Assembly: GCF_020906515.1 (NCBI RefSeq)
Contig: NC_085850.1
Location: 1 to 64,000, forward strand
DNA from: Vanrija pseudolonga
Taxonomy: Eukaryota > Basidiomycota > Tremellomycetes > Trichosporonales > Trichosporonaceae
Length of the DNA: 64,000 nt
Direction of reading: 5' to 3'
In this document: piece by piece, positions 44,658-55,730 of the stretch
How the letters are laid out: every line of letters begins with the position of its first letter
How positions within the stretch are numbered: position 1 is the stretch's first letter
Translations under genes and position numbers: made by a program
Notes under the pieces: model-generated
The model's input: only the letters and a program-made list of their open reading frames with translations
What the model was told of the DNA's origin: nothing
Databases searched by the model: none

Positions 44658-46479
44658 ATGACGACTCCCAGCACCCACAGTGACGAGAAGGTTGAGCCGG
44701 GGCACAACGACGGTACGGCCCAGTGGGGATCGGTCGACGACGCGATCGCCGCAGAGCGGGTCGAGAAGAACATGAGTCTTGCCGAGGGGCTTAAGTCGTA
44801 CTGGAAGGCCGCGCTCTGGTCACTCGCCATATCTGGGACTATCATCATGGAGGGTGGGTAGGATTCGATCATTGTTGTTCACGCTGACATCTTCAGGATA
44901 CGACACGTCGCGTAAGCTGCTGCCCCGAGCCCGCTAACCACAGTCCTCGGCAACGCGTTCGCCCTGCCTCAGTTCCGCGAAAAGTACGGCTTCTACGCCG
45001 GCCCCAAGAAGGGCTACCAACTCAAGGCCTCGTGGCAGACGGCGCTGGGCCAGGCTCCGACCGTCGGCTGCATCATGTAAGTCGCTGCCTGCTACTTGTT
45101 CGCTGATACCTAGCGGTATCTTCATCGCGTCGTGGGCGCAGGATCGGTTCGGGTACCGACGTACGCTCCAGGTCTCGCTCGTCCTCATCACTGGCTTCAT
45201 CTTCATTGTCTTCTTTGCGCCGACTGTCGAGGTGCTGTTCGTGGGTGAGCTGCTGTGCGGGCTGCCGTGGGGTGCCTTCTCGTCCTCGGCTGTGGCGTAT
45301 GCCAGCGACATTACACCCGTGGGGCTCCGTGGCTACCTCACCACTGTGCGTCTGATACCCTCGCACCCACTGACAGCAGTACGTGACCATGTGTTGGACG
45401 TTTGGCAAATACATCAGCGCCGGTGTTGTTTACTCCGTTCAAGGTCGCAAGGACGAGTGGGCCTACAGGGTACGTGTACCGTTGGCGAGCTCAAACTGAC
45501 ACCAGATTCCCTTCGCAGTCCAGTGGGCGTGGCCGATTCCCCTCCTTGTCCTGGTAACCCTCGCCCCCGAGTCGCCGTGGTTCTTGGTGCGCGCAGGCAG
45601 GCACCAAGAGGCCGAGCGCACAGTCGCGCGACTCGCGTCTTCGAACGCGCAGGTCGTCCCCGCCGACGTCGTGGCCATGATGGTTCGGACGAATCAGATC
45701 GAGAAGGACGCGGGTGTCAAAACGTCGCATATCGAGTGCTTCAAGGGCACCAACCTCCGCCGCACTGAAGTCTCCTGCGTGGCGTGGGCGTGCACCGTGC
45801 TGTGTGGTTCGGCGCTGTGCTCTCAGCCCACCTATTTCTTCCAGCAAGTGGGCCTCAACACGCAACAGTCGTTCCAGCTCAACCTCGGCGTCCGCGCCAT
45901 GTCGGTTCTTGGCGTTGCCGGGTCTTGGGTCATGATCACGTACTTTGGCCGCCGGCCAATGTTCCTCATTGGCCTGTGCATCAACGCGTTGATTGTCCTC
46001 CTTGTCGGCGTGCTCAGCTTCCCAGCGGATCACCACCCAGCTGCTCGTTACGCCCAAGCCGCTCTCGTCATGGTCTGGGTCTTTGTGTGGGACCTATCCG
46101 TAACTGTCACTGCTTACCCCATCGTCGGCGAGACGCCGAGCACTCGCATGCGCGCCAAGACTGTCGGCCTTGCTCGCAACTTTTACAACGTTGTGGGCAT
46201 TATCGCCGGCATCCTCAACACGTACATGATCAACTCGACGGCGTGGAACTGGCGCAGCAGGGCCGGTTTCTTCTGGGTAAGTGGAGGTTGAGGGTGGATG
46301 GGCAAGCAGCGGCTGACAACTTGCAGTTTGGCACTGGCCTCATCGCCATAGTGTGGACCTACTTTCGGCTGCCAGAGACCAAGGGCAGGTCATACCGCGA
46401 GCTCGACATCCTGTTCGAACGCCGCATCCCAGCACGCAAATTTGGCTCGGCAGTTGTGGATGAGCACGACGAGAAGTAA
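44658..46479 (+). CDS. MFS sugar transporter (alpha-glucoside permease type), second copy
   Basis: ATG 44658 to TAA 46479, about 530 aa in seven exons. A small second exon (GYDTS) joins TIIMEG to LLGNAFALPQFREKYGF, the MEGYD signature of maltose/alpha-glucoside permeases. Further marks are SWAQDRFGYRRTLQVSLV, CGLPWGAFSSSAVAYASDITP, APESPWFLVRAGRHQEAERT, YFGRRPMFLIG, YPIVGETPSTRMRAK and RLPETKGRSYRELDILFERR. The end VVDEHDEK parallels the paralogue at 18587-20434. It is probably a plasma-membrane proton symporter, with no glucosidase of the maltase type in the window to pair with. Confidence 0.92.
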
Positions 46480-47557
46480 GCTGGAGGCCCGTCAGCGACG
46501 AGGTGCGCCGGACGGCGCGCGGTCTGTCGCGCAATGATCTGGCCTTGGTAATCGGGATGAATGCAAACACGTTGGAGCTGCGAGACCGGGGAGATGACAA
46601 CATGGGTGGAGGTATCAGAGGCACCTCCGACGGAAAGCGAGCTGGCGTGATAGCAATCGCCGGGTGCATGGTCATGCATGGCTGCTGTCGATAGCAGCTG
46701 CTACGCTGTTGGTATGCACGACCAAATGCTGTTGTTACAGAACTGGATATCGGTCGGACCACGTTGCCCACTGGGTGGTTGATGGCTGATGACCCATGAC
46801 CGATGTGACCGAGGTGACAACCGAGCACGCGCGACATGTACTAGTTTGACGGGGAATGCAATGACGCGGCAGTCATGACTACTGTGCTGGTGGAGCATTG
46901 TGTGGCATGCATGCCGACTGTACTACGTAGCGTCCATCCAATACACGCTCCCGTCCACCAGCGCCGTCCACTGTGCTGATTCATGACGGCAACGGCAAGG
47001 GCGCGAGGCCTGGGCAAGGTGGTGTGCGATGTGGCAAATTGATTCGGATCCAGTGCCACTCGACTTATCAATCTTCATCGTGCCCACCATCGCCGAGGCC
47101 GATAGGTTGAGTGGATATTGCACCAGCTCCATCGAGCAAGCTGTCATAGTCGATGCTAGCGATGCACAAAGCCCCGCCGCTAGCTAGCTGCAGCGGTGAC
47201 ACTCCGGCTCCGTGGTGAGCTGACGCGTTGACAGTTCCGGGGCCGAGCTCGGTCGAGAGGCGCTGAGGTGTGTGAGAGCAGATCGATGAGGGGACGATGG
47301 GCGCGTCGATGTCATGCATCTGTGTATGACGATGACAAAGGGTGTGACTGATTCTGATCAAGCCGAGGCAGAGGGCGTTCTCACACCCAATGTGTGTCTG
47401 ATCAACATCAAAGGGAGTGCTGGTGGGGTGTTGTCCTTGGCCTGGCGGTGGTGGTGGTGGTGGTGGTGGTTGCCGGATCGTGCATAAAAGTCGAGGTCAA
47501 TCAACCTCGACAGAGTTCATCCACTCCTCTCATCTCCCCTCCCGACTCCCTCTACTC
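46480..47557. other. Long intergenic region
   Basis: About 1.08 kb with no credible gene. Near its right end are a (GGT)n tract (about 47447-47470) and a TATA-like CATAAAAG (about 47481-47488) some 70 bp before the next ATG. Confidence 0.45.
47447..47470 (+). repeat. GGT trinucleotide microsatellite
   Basis: About eight consecutive GGT units about 90 bp before ATG 47558. It is G-rich on the coding strand and could vary in length. Confidence 0.75.
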
Positions 47558-49390
47558 ATGTCCGACACAATGCAGTCGACAGCCCCCGCCAAGCGACTGA
47601 GCGGCGCAACGGCCGTCCTCGACAACGACGACCAGACGATCGCCCCGCCGACCCCGACAACGGCGACCTCGCCGCGCTTCGACCTGGACGTAGCAAAAGC
47701 TGACAAGGAGCTGAAGAACGCCGAGGCGGCCAGAGGGCGGTTCGACGACGTGACTCAAACGGAGGCTGCGCCGGGCTCCGACTATGTCCCGCCCAAGCTG
47801 TCGCAGGGCCGCAAGTGGGCGCTGCTCTCAATCTTGTCGCTCGCCATGTTCATCGACGTGCTGTAAGTCTCCCCCCTCTACTCCAGGTTGCCCCACTTAC
47901 ACCTCCCAGCGGCTACTCTGCCTTCTTTGTCCTCACCGAGTCGATCGCCCGCGACCTCCACGTCCTGTACGAGCAGTCGTCCTGGGTCATCACCTCGTAC
48001 AGTGTCACATTCGCGGCGTTCCTCCTCTTCTGGGGCCGTGTGTCCGACCTGTACAGCGCCACCATTGTCTTTGTCGGCGGCTTCACCGGTCTTGGCCTCC
48101 TGAGCCTCATCATCAGCTTCCTCAAGGACAAGTATAGCTTCTTTGGTAGGTCCCCATCGTGACGACCACCGTAGCTGACTCGGCAGTGATCCGCGCGCTG
48201 GCTGGTATCGCCGGCTCTGCCCTCATCCCCTCGAGCTACCGTCTCATCACTCGCATCTTTGAGCCTCAGGAGCTCACCCTCGCGTTTACCGTCTATGGTC
48301 TCAGCGGCGCGATCAGCAACATGTGTGGCACGATCAGTGAGTGCTCTCTATCCGCTCTCATCACACAGCACGCTCACACTCCTCCCCAGTCGCCGGCGTT
48401 CTCATGATCAACCATGGTCACGGCCAGCTCGCTGCCTGGCGCTGGTTCTTCCGCCTGCTCACCGTCATCATCTTGCCCGCCTCGGTCGCCTCGTACATTC
48501 TCATCCCACGCTACCCGGGCTCCGAGTCGGGCGACGTGCGCGTCGCCAAGTGGCGCAAGCTCGACCTGCCCGGCGCGCTCATGATGTGCGCCGGCATTGT
48601 GCTCATCATCCTCGGCCTCACCCTCGGAGCTTCGTACGGCTGGAAGAAAGCCGGCTTCCTCGCGCCGTTCCTCCTCAGCTGGCCCCTCTTCATCGGCTTC
48701 TTCCTGTGGGAGAACTACCTCGGCGACCAGGCGCTCCTGCCCCCTAAGACCTGGCGTATTCCCAACTTTACGGTCCTCATCATCCTCGCCCTGGAGGTCT
48801 ACGCGTGGTGGGGCATCAACTTCCTCCCGCTCACCGAGTACTTCATCACCGTGGCCAACGAGAGCGCCATCCTCGCCGCCACCCGGTCTCTGCCGGAGGG
48901 CATCATCGCACTCTTCGTCACCATCCTCCTCGGTGCTGTGCCGGTCCTTGTCTCTCGCCCCAAGTGGACCATCACGGTCGGCCTCCTCCTCGGTGCCACC
49001 GGCTATGTCCTCATGGCGCAGCCACACACGTACGTCGGCACTGAGTACTGGCGCTGGATCTTCCCCGCCATGATCATCGGCTCGGGAGGCAACGCCGCCA
49101 TCTTCTCGGCGGTCAACGTCGCAGTCATGGTCTCGTCTCCGCCCGAGATGGCTGGCGTCACTGGCGCCGTCCTCCAAGTTGCATTGCAGGTCGGTGTTGC
49201 AGTCGCATTCGGCGTGCAGGCCGGCCTGCTCACAACGAACCCCGGCGGCCTCTCCAATGTGGACAACATCCATGCCAGTTTCTACTTCCAGGTCGGCTGG
49301 GTTGTCGTCTGGCTCATCGGCTTCGTCGTGCTCTTCCGGCCGGGCAAGGCCCCTGCGACCGACCCCGAGGCCGCGGTGCCCATTGCCTAG
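47558..49390 (+). CDS. MFS transporter, DHA2-like (Amf1/Atr1 type)
   Basis: ATG 47558 to TAG 49390, about 550 aa in four exons. A hydrophilic N-terminus of about 85 residues precedes ALLSILSLAMFIDVL|GYSAFFVLTESIARDL, the first membrane span. SSWVITSYSVTFAAFLLFWGRVSDL is motif A-like, and IRALAGIAGSALIPSSYRLI carries motif C-like spacing. Thirteen to fourteen hydrophobic segments are expected, as in DHA2 drug/proton antiporters; fungal Amf1 and Atr1 are relatives. It may export small molecules or take up ammonium-like ions. Codon third positions are strikingly C/G-rich compared with genes nearer the telomere. Confidence 0.88.
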
Positions 49391-49838
49391 ACCCGACACA
49401 GTTAGACGTGCAAGGATGCCGCACCCGTGGCCATGTGCCAACCTTTCAAAACACATCTCCTTGTTAATAGACGACTCCATTATTAATCAGCTCATGAATG
49501 AGTAAAGTTAGCCTTGTCAAAGCAGCAAGTCAGCCTTTGGGCCTCGGGCGCGACGTCGGGTGCAGCGGCACCGGGTCCGACAGAGAGTACAGTTGCAAAC
49601 TAATCCTGCGCTGATCCGCCGTGGACGAGGCCGAGGCGAGCGGCGAGCGGCCGACGTAGACAGACGACAACGACGACGCGGTCCGACGCCGCAGACTCGG
49701 CGACATTCCGCCGAGGGGTCGGTCTCTCCCACGGTCGACATCGGCGACGTCAAGGTGGACGCGACGTCTTGGCATTGTCATGGACGCGACCTGACGGACG
49801 CGTTTGACAAGAATAACATCCAGCCCGCAGCCCGAGCC
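49391..49838. other. Intergenic region
   Basis: 448 bp. An open frame continuous with the next gene extends back to 49560 but has no ATG before 49839, so an upstream exon is possible. Confidence 0.4.
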
Positions 49839-50770
49839 ATGGTCCAGCTCTTGGCCCTCAGTACGAGGCAAACGACGACGCCCAAGCCGCCCATAACAGC
49901 GCTCTACCCCACAGGAGAGTACCCCGTCTCAGCCGGGCTGCCGGCCATCGCCGTGCCGTGGTTTGGCTCGCACAACGACTACCGCTTCCCGCTCTGCTGC
50001 ATCCTCACGAGCAAGTTCCACAAGGTGCGCCTGTACGACGCGGCGTTGAAGCGCATCGTTGTAGTCAAGCCCAAGGTCAAGCCCGCCGAGGGTCAGCGCA
50101 CACGGTCCCTCATCCCCGGCATGCTGGGGCACCCTGCTCTCCACCCCTCAGTCGGCATGCACATTCCCTTCCTAATCAACTCGTCTGGACTGTCCGACCT
50201 CACACCGAGGGCGGAGCAGGCGTTACTGGGGAAGCTGATGACATCAACGCTCAACGAACGGCTCGATCTCGCGAACCCCGAGGTACGGGCGTACGTGGAG
50301 TCCGTTGACGGCGACCTTGCACCGTTGTACTACCGGTATGCTGTCCGCTCTTGCCCAGCTGACGCCCCAGCGGTAGGATATCGTGCGACGCATGCACTTC
50401 CAGCGGTCGAGCCGAGGGCGTGACATGCCTGTTCACCAACTTTGGCCGTGAGACGACCACGCCGAAGGGGGTGGGACTCGCACTCCGCTGTCTCTGGTGC
50501 GCCGAGGACGATGTGCCATGCCGCTTCTCCTTCACCCTGGACGACAAGGCCATCGACAACGTGGAGCTGTTCGCGCTCCTTACTGCCGAGGAGCGGGACC
50601 CACTGGACACGGCGTTTGAGATGGACGCCGCACAGCTGAGGAAGTGGGTGTGGTGGGACGAGGGCGGTGAGCACACTCCGCCAAGCCGAGCTTCGGACGC
50701 GTCGGCTACGGTCAAGCGCGATGCCGAGGAGGAGACTCTACGCCCTCGGCGCCGCCGCCGCGGCGAGTAG
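49839..50770 (+). CDS. Orphan protein with cysteine-containing central segment
   Basis: Two exons (49839-50335, 50371-50770; 35-nt intron) encode 298 aa from ATG 49839. The N-terminal part holds GEYPVSAGLPAIAVPWFGSH and DYRFPLCCILTSKFHKVRLY. Across the junction lies ISCDACTSSGRAEGVTCLF, then LRCLWCAEDDVPCRF: pairs of CxxC that could bind zinc. The end is acidic then strongly basic (RPRRRRRGE). I recognise no family. The layout CDAC...C...CxxC...C is reminiscent of, but not the same as, a Zn2Cys6 cluster. Its stop is only 27 bp from the stop of the converging next gene. Confidence 0.65.
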
Positions 50771-50796
50771 GAGCGGCTATGCCGTCCGGCCTGCTG

Positions 50797-52329
50797 TTAG
50801 CTCAGAGCCTGGGCTATGTAGCGCCATTCATCCGGGCAGCCCTCTGGCGCCGGGGCGAACGCGAGCGCGCGCATCCAGGCCTCGGGGCGCGTATCGCGCG
50901 GCCACTGGGCGTCGCTTAACCGAGCCCGCGCAGCGGCATACCCTAGCTCCCAGACCAGCCCGCCATTGTACAGCCACTCGTCGCGGAGGTCGAGTTGCGC
51001 ACGCCCGGTATGGCCGCGGAGAGAGCGCCAGACTGCGCGGCTGGCGCCCCGGTCTGCGGCGTGCTCTACCAGCTTGTGCACCTGTGCCGCGGTGAGGACG
51101 TCGCCGAGGTGCTCTGCAATCCGGAGCAAGACAGAGCGTGGCAGCGGCACCACCCTCCCTCGGAGAGTCACGTTCGGCGGCCGTGCCTCACGCTTGCTCT
51201 TGGAACCCAGCGACCACCGCCGGATGCCCCGCGGCTTAGCCGGCCCACCTTCCACCGCGGTCCGTCCGAGGGCCAGTCTTGCAAAGACGAGGACGCGGAA
51301 GGCAGCGGCAGCCACCATAGCATGTAGCCGCTTGTTTCTCTGCAGTATGGCGACACAGCGCATCGTCACGAACCACTGATACCTGTTGCCGGTGCGCGTC
51401 GCCTCGTCCCAGCCGACGTCCCACCCGTCCAGGACGAGGTGCTCGGCGCACTCGACATCGGGGAGGCGGGCGGTACGCGCCGGCGTCTTCCCGTCGCACA
51501 TGTCGCACCGGGGATGCGTGCGGCCCCAGACATGGGTCACGCTTGTACTGTGTTCCAGCGCCGAGAGGAGAAGCCGCTGCTCCGCGGCTGGCAAGGGCTG
51601 CTCGCGCACGGCGAGGAACTGACGCCGCTGGAGGTTGTCGACGTTGCACAGCGCCAAGTGCGGGCCAGGGATGCCCAGCATGCGGAGAATCCGCGGCTGC
51701 GCGCGCGCGAGTATCTCGGCGAGGTGGGTGGGGCTCATCTCGTCCATGTGCAGATCGCGCACGCGGAGGCGCAGCACGCCGAGGAGTTCAGACGACGGCG
51801 CATTGTCGATGGAGATGACCGTCGTGCTGCGGACAAACTCGACGCCGAAGGCCTCGATCACGCCGGCACCGCAGAGAGAGCTTGCAACGTCGTCGATGCG
51901 ATACGGCAGCGGCACCTCGGCGACGGGTCGATCACCCCGCTGCGAGATGATTGTTGGGGCCGGCTCTGAGCGGAACGCCGAGGGCGCGGAGGTGACGCCC
52001 GCCAGTGCCGCAAGGGGCTGGCGGCTCCACGACAACGCCTCCCTCGGTCCGACGACGAGCAGGTGGCTCGCATCGGGATGGTCTAGCACCTCGCCTCCAG
52101 CACTGTCGAGGGCTCCGGCACCATGCGGCCACCGACTCGCCGTGTGCGCGGGCGACTTTGCCGTCTCGTTGATGGGCGGCAGCCAGGTCGGATCCCGCCG
52201 GCTCGATGACGTCGTGGGGGTGTTTGATGAGGGACTAACGACCTTGCCTTTGCCTTTACGCAGCGCCGAGAGCGACACCATTGCGGCAGGCGCAGAGGTG
52301 TGAGTGGGTGCAAGGGGATCGGAGTTCAT
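50797..52329 (-). CDS. Orphan protein (510 aa), F-box-like segment
   Basis: Intronless, ATG 52329 to TAA 50797. The first 60 residues are low-complexity (Ser/Thr/Pro, KGKGKVV). The middle has a possible metal site with HPRCDMCDG and VECAEHLVLDGWDVGWDEA, and NRYQWFVTMRCVAIL. Near residues 395-420 LPRSVLLRIAEHLGDVLTAA looks like the first helices of an F-box (LPxxxLxxIxxHL). The end is WPRDTRPEAWMRALAFAPAP. No clear homologous family comes to mind; many Trichosporonales genomes carry lineage-specific F-box-like proteins (general knowledge). Divergent from 52939. Confidence 0.65.
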   Translation of the reverse strand: MNSDPLAPTHTSAPAAMVSLSALRKGKGKVVSPSSNTPTTSSSRRDPTWLPPINETAKSPAHTASRWPHGAGALDSAGGEVLDHPDASHLLVVGPREALSWSRQPLAALAGVTSAPSAFRSEPAPTIISQRGDRPVAEVPLPYRIDDVASSLCGAGVIEAFGVEFVRSTTVISIDNAPSSELLGVLRLRVRDLHMDEMSPTHLAEILARAQPRILRMLGIPGPHLALCNVDNLQRRQFLAVREQPLPAAEQRLLLSALEHSTSVTHVWGRTHPRCDMCDGKTPARTARLPDVECAEHLVLDGWDVGWDEATRTGNRYQWFVTMRCVAILQRNKRLHAMVAAAAFRVLVFARLALGRTAVEGGPAKPRGIRRWSLGSKSKREARPPNVTLRGRVVPLPRSVLLRIAEHLGDVLTAAQVHKLVEHAADRGASRAVWRSLRGHTGRAQLDLRDEWLYNGGLVWELGYAAARARLSDAQWPRDTRPEAWMRALAFAPAPEGCPDEWRYIAQALS

Positions 52330-52938
52330 AGATACATGCCCGGCTCGAGGCTGTTCACGTCATGGAATGGAGGACGCAATCGCTTGACGACCGGGACGGA
52401 GCACACGTGAGGCATCTGGGACGCTGCGACGTTGCCAGCCAGTCGTCCTTCGATGGCAACGTCGAGGTCAGACTGTCCACCACATCGTCTCATAACATGT
52501 CGCTGACAAGCATGCAGGGGGCCGAGATGTCTCTGCCGCGGCCAACGACTCCACGACGTCCACACCCCGGCGAAGCCGATGTTGATATCGCACATTCCGT
52601 CCTCCGTCCACCTTCGCCGAGGAGAACATTCGCCGCGCGCGTGGCTGACCGCGCGGCACAACCGCGCGCTCATGATAACACCCCCCTGCCGCTCGCAGAT
52701 CCGTTCCACACCGCACGCTGCCGGCGGACCAGTGCCGAGAGCACGACATGCACCGCCACTCGCAGTCCACACGCGCCGCGCCACTGACGTGTTTCTCGCC
52801 TCCAACAGGCCACAAATGGCCTCTGGATGCTCTTGGCGACGACGCGCGTTCGACGGCTGCGCATGGCGAGCGGACGACACTGCGCTGTGTATAAGACTGA
52901 CTAGACTCGCCTGACTGACTGACGAGCCCAACCCCACC
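52330..52938. promoter_or_regulatory. Divergent promoter of two orphan genes
   Basis: 609 bp between ATG 52329 (minus) and ATG 52939 (plus). A TATA box (TATAAGA, 52890-52896) stands 43 bp before the plus-strand ATG. Frames here on both strands look random. Confidence 0.55.
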
Positions 52939-53957
52939 ATGCGCCGCTCCGACCCCCCCACCCCACGCGTGCTCTCGGCCTTCAAGCCGCGCAGTATATT
53001 CTCGCAGAGCAGCACGACACTGTCGTCAACCCGCAGCTGGCGCTCGTCCACCTCGACATTCGCGCGCTTCAAGCTCGGCGTGTGTGAGCCCAAGGCCAGC
53101 GGGCGGGTCACGAGCTCAAGCTCGCCGCCGCGCGTGCTGGAGACGCTGGCCGATGTGGCTGAGCACTCGGGCATCCGGTACGAGCAAGTCGTCTGGGCAC
53201 GGGTGGACATCCGCCGGTCGGCCACAGGCGAGCACGAGGTTGTGACCACTCCGAGTGAGTAGCTGCCCCACCCCCGACGCCGCTCATCCCAGTTCTGCTC
53301 AGCATCGCGCACTATCCCGAGCCCGAGGTCACCGGCGCCGGGGTTACCTGGCTCACGGGGAACGGGGGCGACGTGCGGTACGTCCCAATCGCGCGCGGAG
53401 GCGTGCAGCGGCAGGAGGTGACGGGTGACGGGCCACACGACTTCCTCCTGCCCTCGGGAGTTGAGAAGGTGATCATCAATGTCGGCAGTGATTGCAACTT
53501 GCTCCGGTTCAACCTTCCACAAGACGTGGTCGAGCTAGTGGTCACTATTGGTGACGACGCCTTAGAAAAGCCGGACGGCCTAGACACGATCGCGGACAGC
53601 ATCTACGAGAGTACCCGGCAGCTCCTGCACGACGGCCTCACCCTCCGCATCGTCGGCTCCCATGCTACCGGGCTGGCAACAGCGCTCCGGGAGCGCCTGA
53701 CCGCAGAAGTATGCCCACCGCAAGCCACCGCTAACGCCCAGCGGCAAGCCCTCTTCCATGCCGAACAAGCCCGCATCGAGTCAGGCCAAGTCCCCACCTG
53801 GCTCGCTGCCTCGGCGCCCGACCAGCGCGAAGCACGCCTCCGGAGCTCGTACCTCGACGACATTGACCAGTGTATCGTGTCTCACAGCCGCGCAGAGTAC
53901 GCCGAGGCTGTCGGCGCCGAGGTGTACGCGCTCGAGATGGGCGAGGCTGGGCGCTGA
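52939..53957 (+). CDS. Orphan protein (326 aa)
   Basis: Two exons (52939-53254, 53293-53957) in frame; the join gives TPILLSIAHYPEPEVTG. The N-terminus is Ser/Arg-rich. The central part has HDFLLPSGVEKVIINVGSDC and VVELVVTIGDDALEKPDGLD, alternating strand/helix pattern compatible with a small alpha/beta domain. The C-terminus is helical (ATANAQRQALFHAEQARIES). A similar HIxxPxxVxKVVINVxxD arrangement is seen in lineage-specific fungal proteins of unknown function, but I cannot name a family. Confidence 0.7.
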
Positions 53958-54701
53958 GGGGCACACACGCGCGCCTATGTATAGGATCGGAGCCTGGGCG
54001 AGGGTGCGACGGCCGCGAGGACTCCGTGGGGGCGATAAGGGCGCTGCGGACGGACAGTGCGGTGACCTACACTATGTATACAATAGGTTTGAGCGAAGCG
54101 GCGGCCCCGCCGAGAGCCCAGCCAGCCACTACGTGCCAAACAAAGCTGCGGCGAGTCACTGGGTGAAGGCAGCACGTCGGCGCTCCTCGCAGCGAGATAC
54201 GCCAACCTCGCACGCCGTCTCTAAAGTGCGCCGCTAGGTTGCAGTGGAGCTGGGTAGCGTAGTGCCTTGACACCGCGTGGTGCTGTCTCGAGGAGGCTGT
54301 CGGTGCTGCTGGGGACAAACACGCAGACTTGGGGCCCATTGTCTTGGCAGACGACTGACCTCGACAAGAGCAAGAATAGCACTGGATAGTTAGTTGTACC
54401 TGATGTACCTCGACACCACATGCGGCGACAGTAATGACAATCACAGTGACGCTCGAGTGAGTACCGTATACAGCCCTCTCCGGCTGACACCATTGCGTGA
54501 TTGGTACGCAGCGTGCTTGTGCTACTAGTGCTAGTGCCGGACAGGATGGCGCGCAGGCTGGCTGGGGAGCTGGGGACGCGTTGATGCAGCCCCGGCGCGA
54601 TGGACAACAGTACAAGTAGACGGGCTCGCCTCGAGCACCGTCAGCCCCCCCCCCCCCCCCCCCTCCGCCTCGACACTCACCACCTCGGCCTCACCACTAC
54701 A
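53958..54701. other. Intergenic region with C19 tract
   Basis: 744 bp with no reliable gene. It ends in an uninterrupted run of 19 cytosines just upstream of the kinase-like gene. Confidence 0.5.
54645..54663 (+). repeat. C19 homopolymer
   Basis: Nineteen consecutive C, about 40 bp before ATG 54702. The length may be a sequencing estimate and is likely variable in the population. Confidence 0.85.
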
Positions 54702-55673
54702 ATGGCCAAGCTCAAGCACCTGTGGTACTACGGAGGCGATGCCGATGAACAGGCTTTGGTGATCGTCGACGGCGTCTTGTACCAGATCCCCTACGTCGTC
54801 AACTCGAAGGGCGAGGAGATCATGAACGAGGAGCTGCCACTCCCCACTCTGTCCCCCGAACCGGCCGGTATCCACGTCGAGGCGGACGGCACCGCACGCC
54901 CGTTGACTAGCGAGGAGGTGGCGGCGCTCAAGACCAAGTACTTTCTGGATAGGGAGGGCCACGAGAAGCAGGCTGCCGAAATCGACGCCGCATACGAGAG
55001 GGAAGCAGCTGAAGCCGTCGCGACAGACGTGTTCCAGTCGCTCCCTGTCATCGCCGACGCCGACGAGACAAAGTACTACCTCAAGGCGCCGCGATCTGGC
55101 AAGGAGATCCGCAACCTCCTCAAGGCCCAAGGCCTGCCGCACGTAGTCCAACTCGTCGGCCGAACGGCCGACAAGGTCGTGCTCGTCAGGGCCGGCTCGG
55201 ACTTTGGACGCACCTTCTTCCGGCCAGACGTCGAGTACCCAGGCCCCGCAACGCACCGGCTCTGGGCGATCGACCTCGCAGACGGACTGTCGGCGCTGCA
55301 CGCCAAGGATATCTTCCACCGCGACATCACGGTGTTCAACGCGCTTGTTGACGGGGATCGTGCCACCCTGTGCGACCTGGAGGCTGGCCCGACGAGCAAG
55401 GCGGTCATCGCGCCCGAGGTGTTCACCCACGGCAACGAGGCATTCACCGACAAGTCCGAAGTCTTCGCCCTTGGGGCCCTGCTGTGGTGCTTCACACAGC
55501 AGAGTGCACCGCGCCCGTACCGTGCGCGATACTTGGAGCGCACGGGACAGTTTGGATCGCTCATTGACCGCTGCCTTCAGGTCGACCCGGCCAAGCGGCC
55601 CACGGCTGCCGAGCTTGCTCAGCTTTTACGCGAGGAGAAGGCCGGCGAGGCGAACGGGACTAAGGGGGTGTAG
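54702..55673 (+). CDS. Protein-kinase-like protein
   Basis: Intronless, 323 aa from ATG 54702 (context CTACAATGG). An earlier start at 54600 is unlikely because the frame would depend on the length of a C19 tract. The C-terminal half is a kinase fold: LSALHAKDIFHRDITVFNALV is the catalytic loop (HRDxxxxN intact), DGDRATLCDLEAGP occupies the DFG position as DLE, APEVF matches the APE motif, and KSEVFALGALLWCFT is the DxWSxG-like helix F segment. CLQVDPAKRPTAAEL is the usual end. The N-lobe is weak: no clear glycine loop or VAIK lysine, although KVVLVRAGSDFG may be its remnant. It may therefore be a pseudokinase or an unusual active kinase. Confidence 0.8.
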   Translation: MAKLKHLWYYGGDADEQALVIVDGVLYQIPYVVNSKGEEIMNEELPLPTLSPEPAGIHVEADGTARPLTSEEVAALKTKYFLDREGHEKQAAEIDAAYEREAAEAVATDVFQSLPVIADADETKYYLKAPRSGKEIRNLLKAQGLPHVVQLVGRTADKVVLVRAGSDFGRTFFRPDVEYPGPATHRLWAIDLADGLSALHAKDIFHRDITVFNALVDGDRATLCDLEAGPTSKAVIAPEVFTHGNEAFTDKSEVFALGALLWCFTQQSAPRPYRARYLERTGQFGSLIDRCLQVDPAKRPTAAELAQLLREEKAGEANGTKGV

Positions 55674-55730
55674 CGGCCGCGACCATATCCAGATTCCTCA
55701 GAAGTAACTGCTTGCATGTCTTGTATTCTA

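Noticed and set aside
48374-49480. 368-codon minus-strand open frame
   Set aside because: Antisense to the main exon of the MFS transporter; highly charged low-quality composition, no membrane segments or motif.
52326-53522. 398-codon minus-strand open frame
   Set aside because: It overlaps the promoter and coding region of the plus-strand gene at 52939, which has a TATA box and a consistent intron; the antisense frame has no recognisable feature.
54067-54615. 182-codon minus-strand open frame
   Set aside because: Cysteine- and arginine-rich random composition in an intergenic region, no ATG context or homology pattern.
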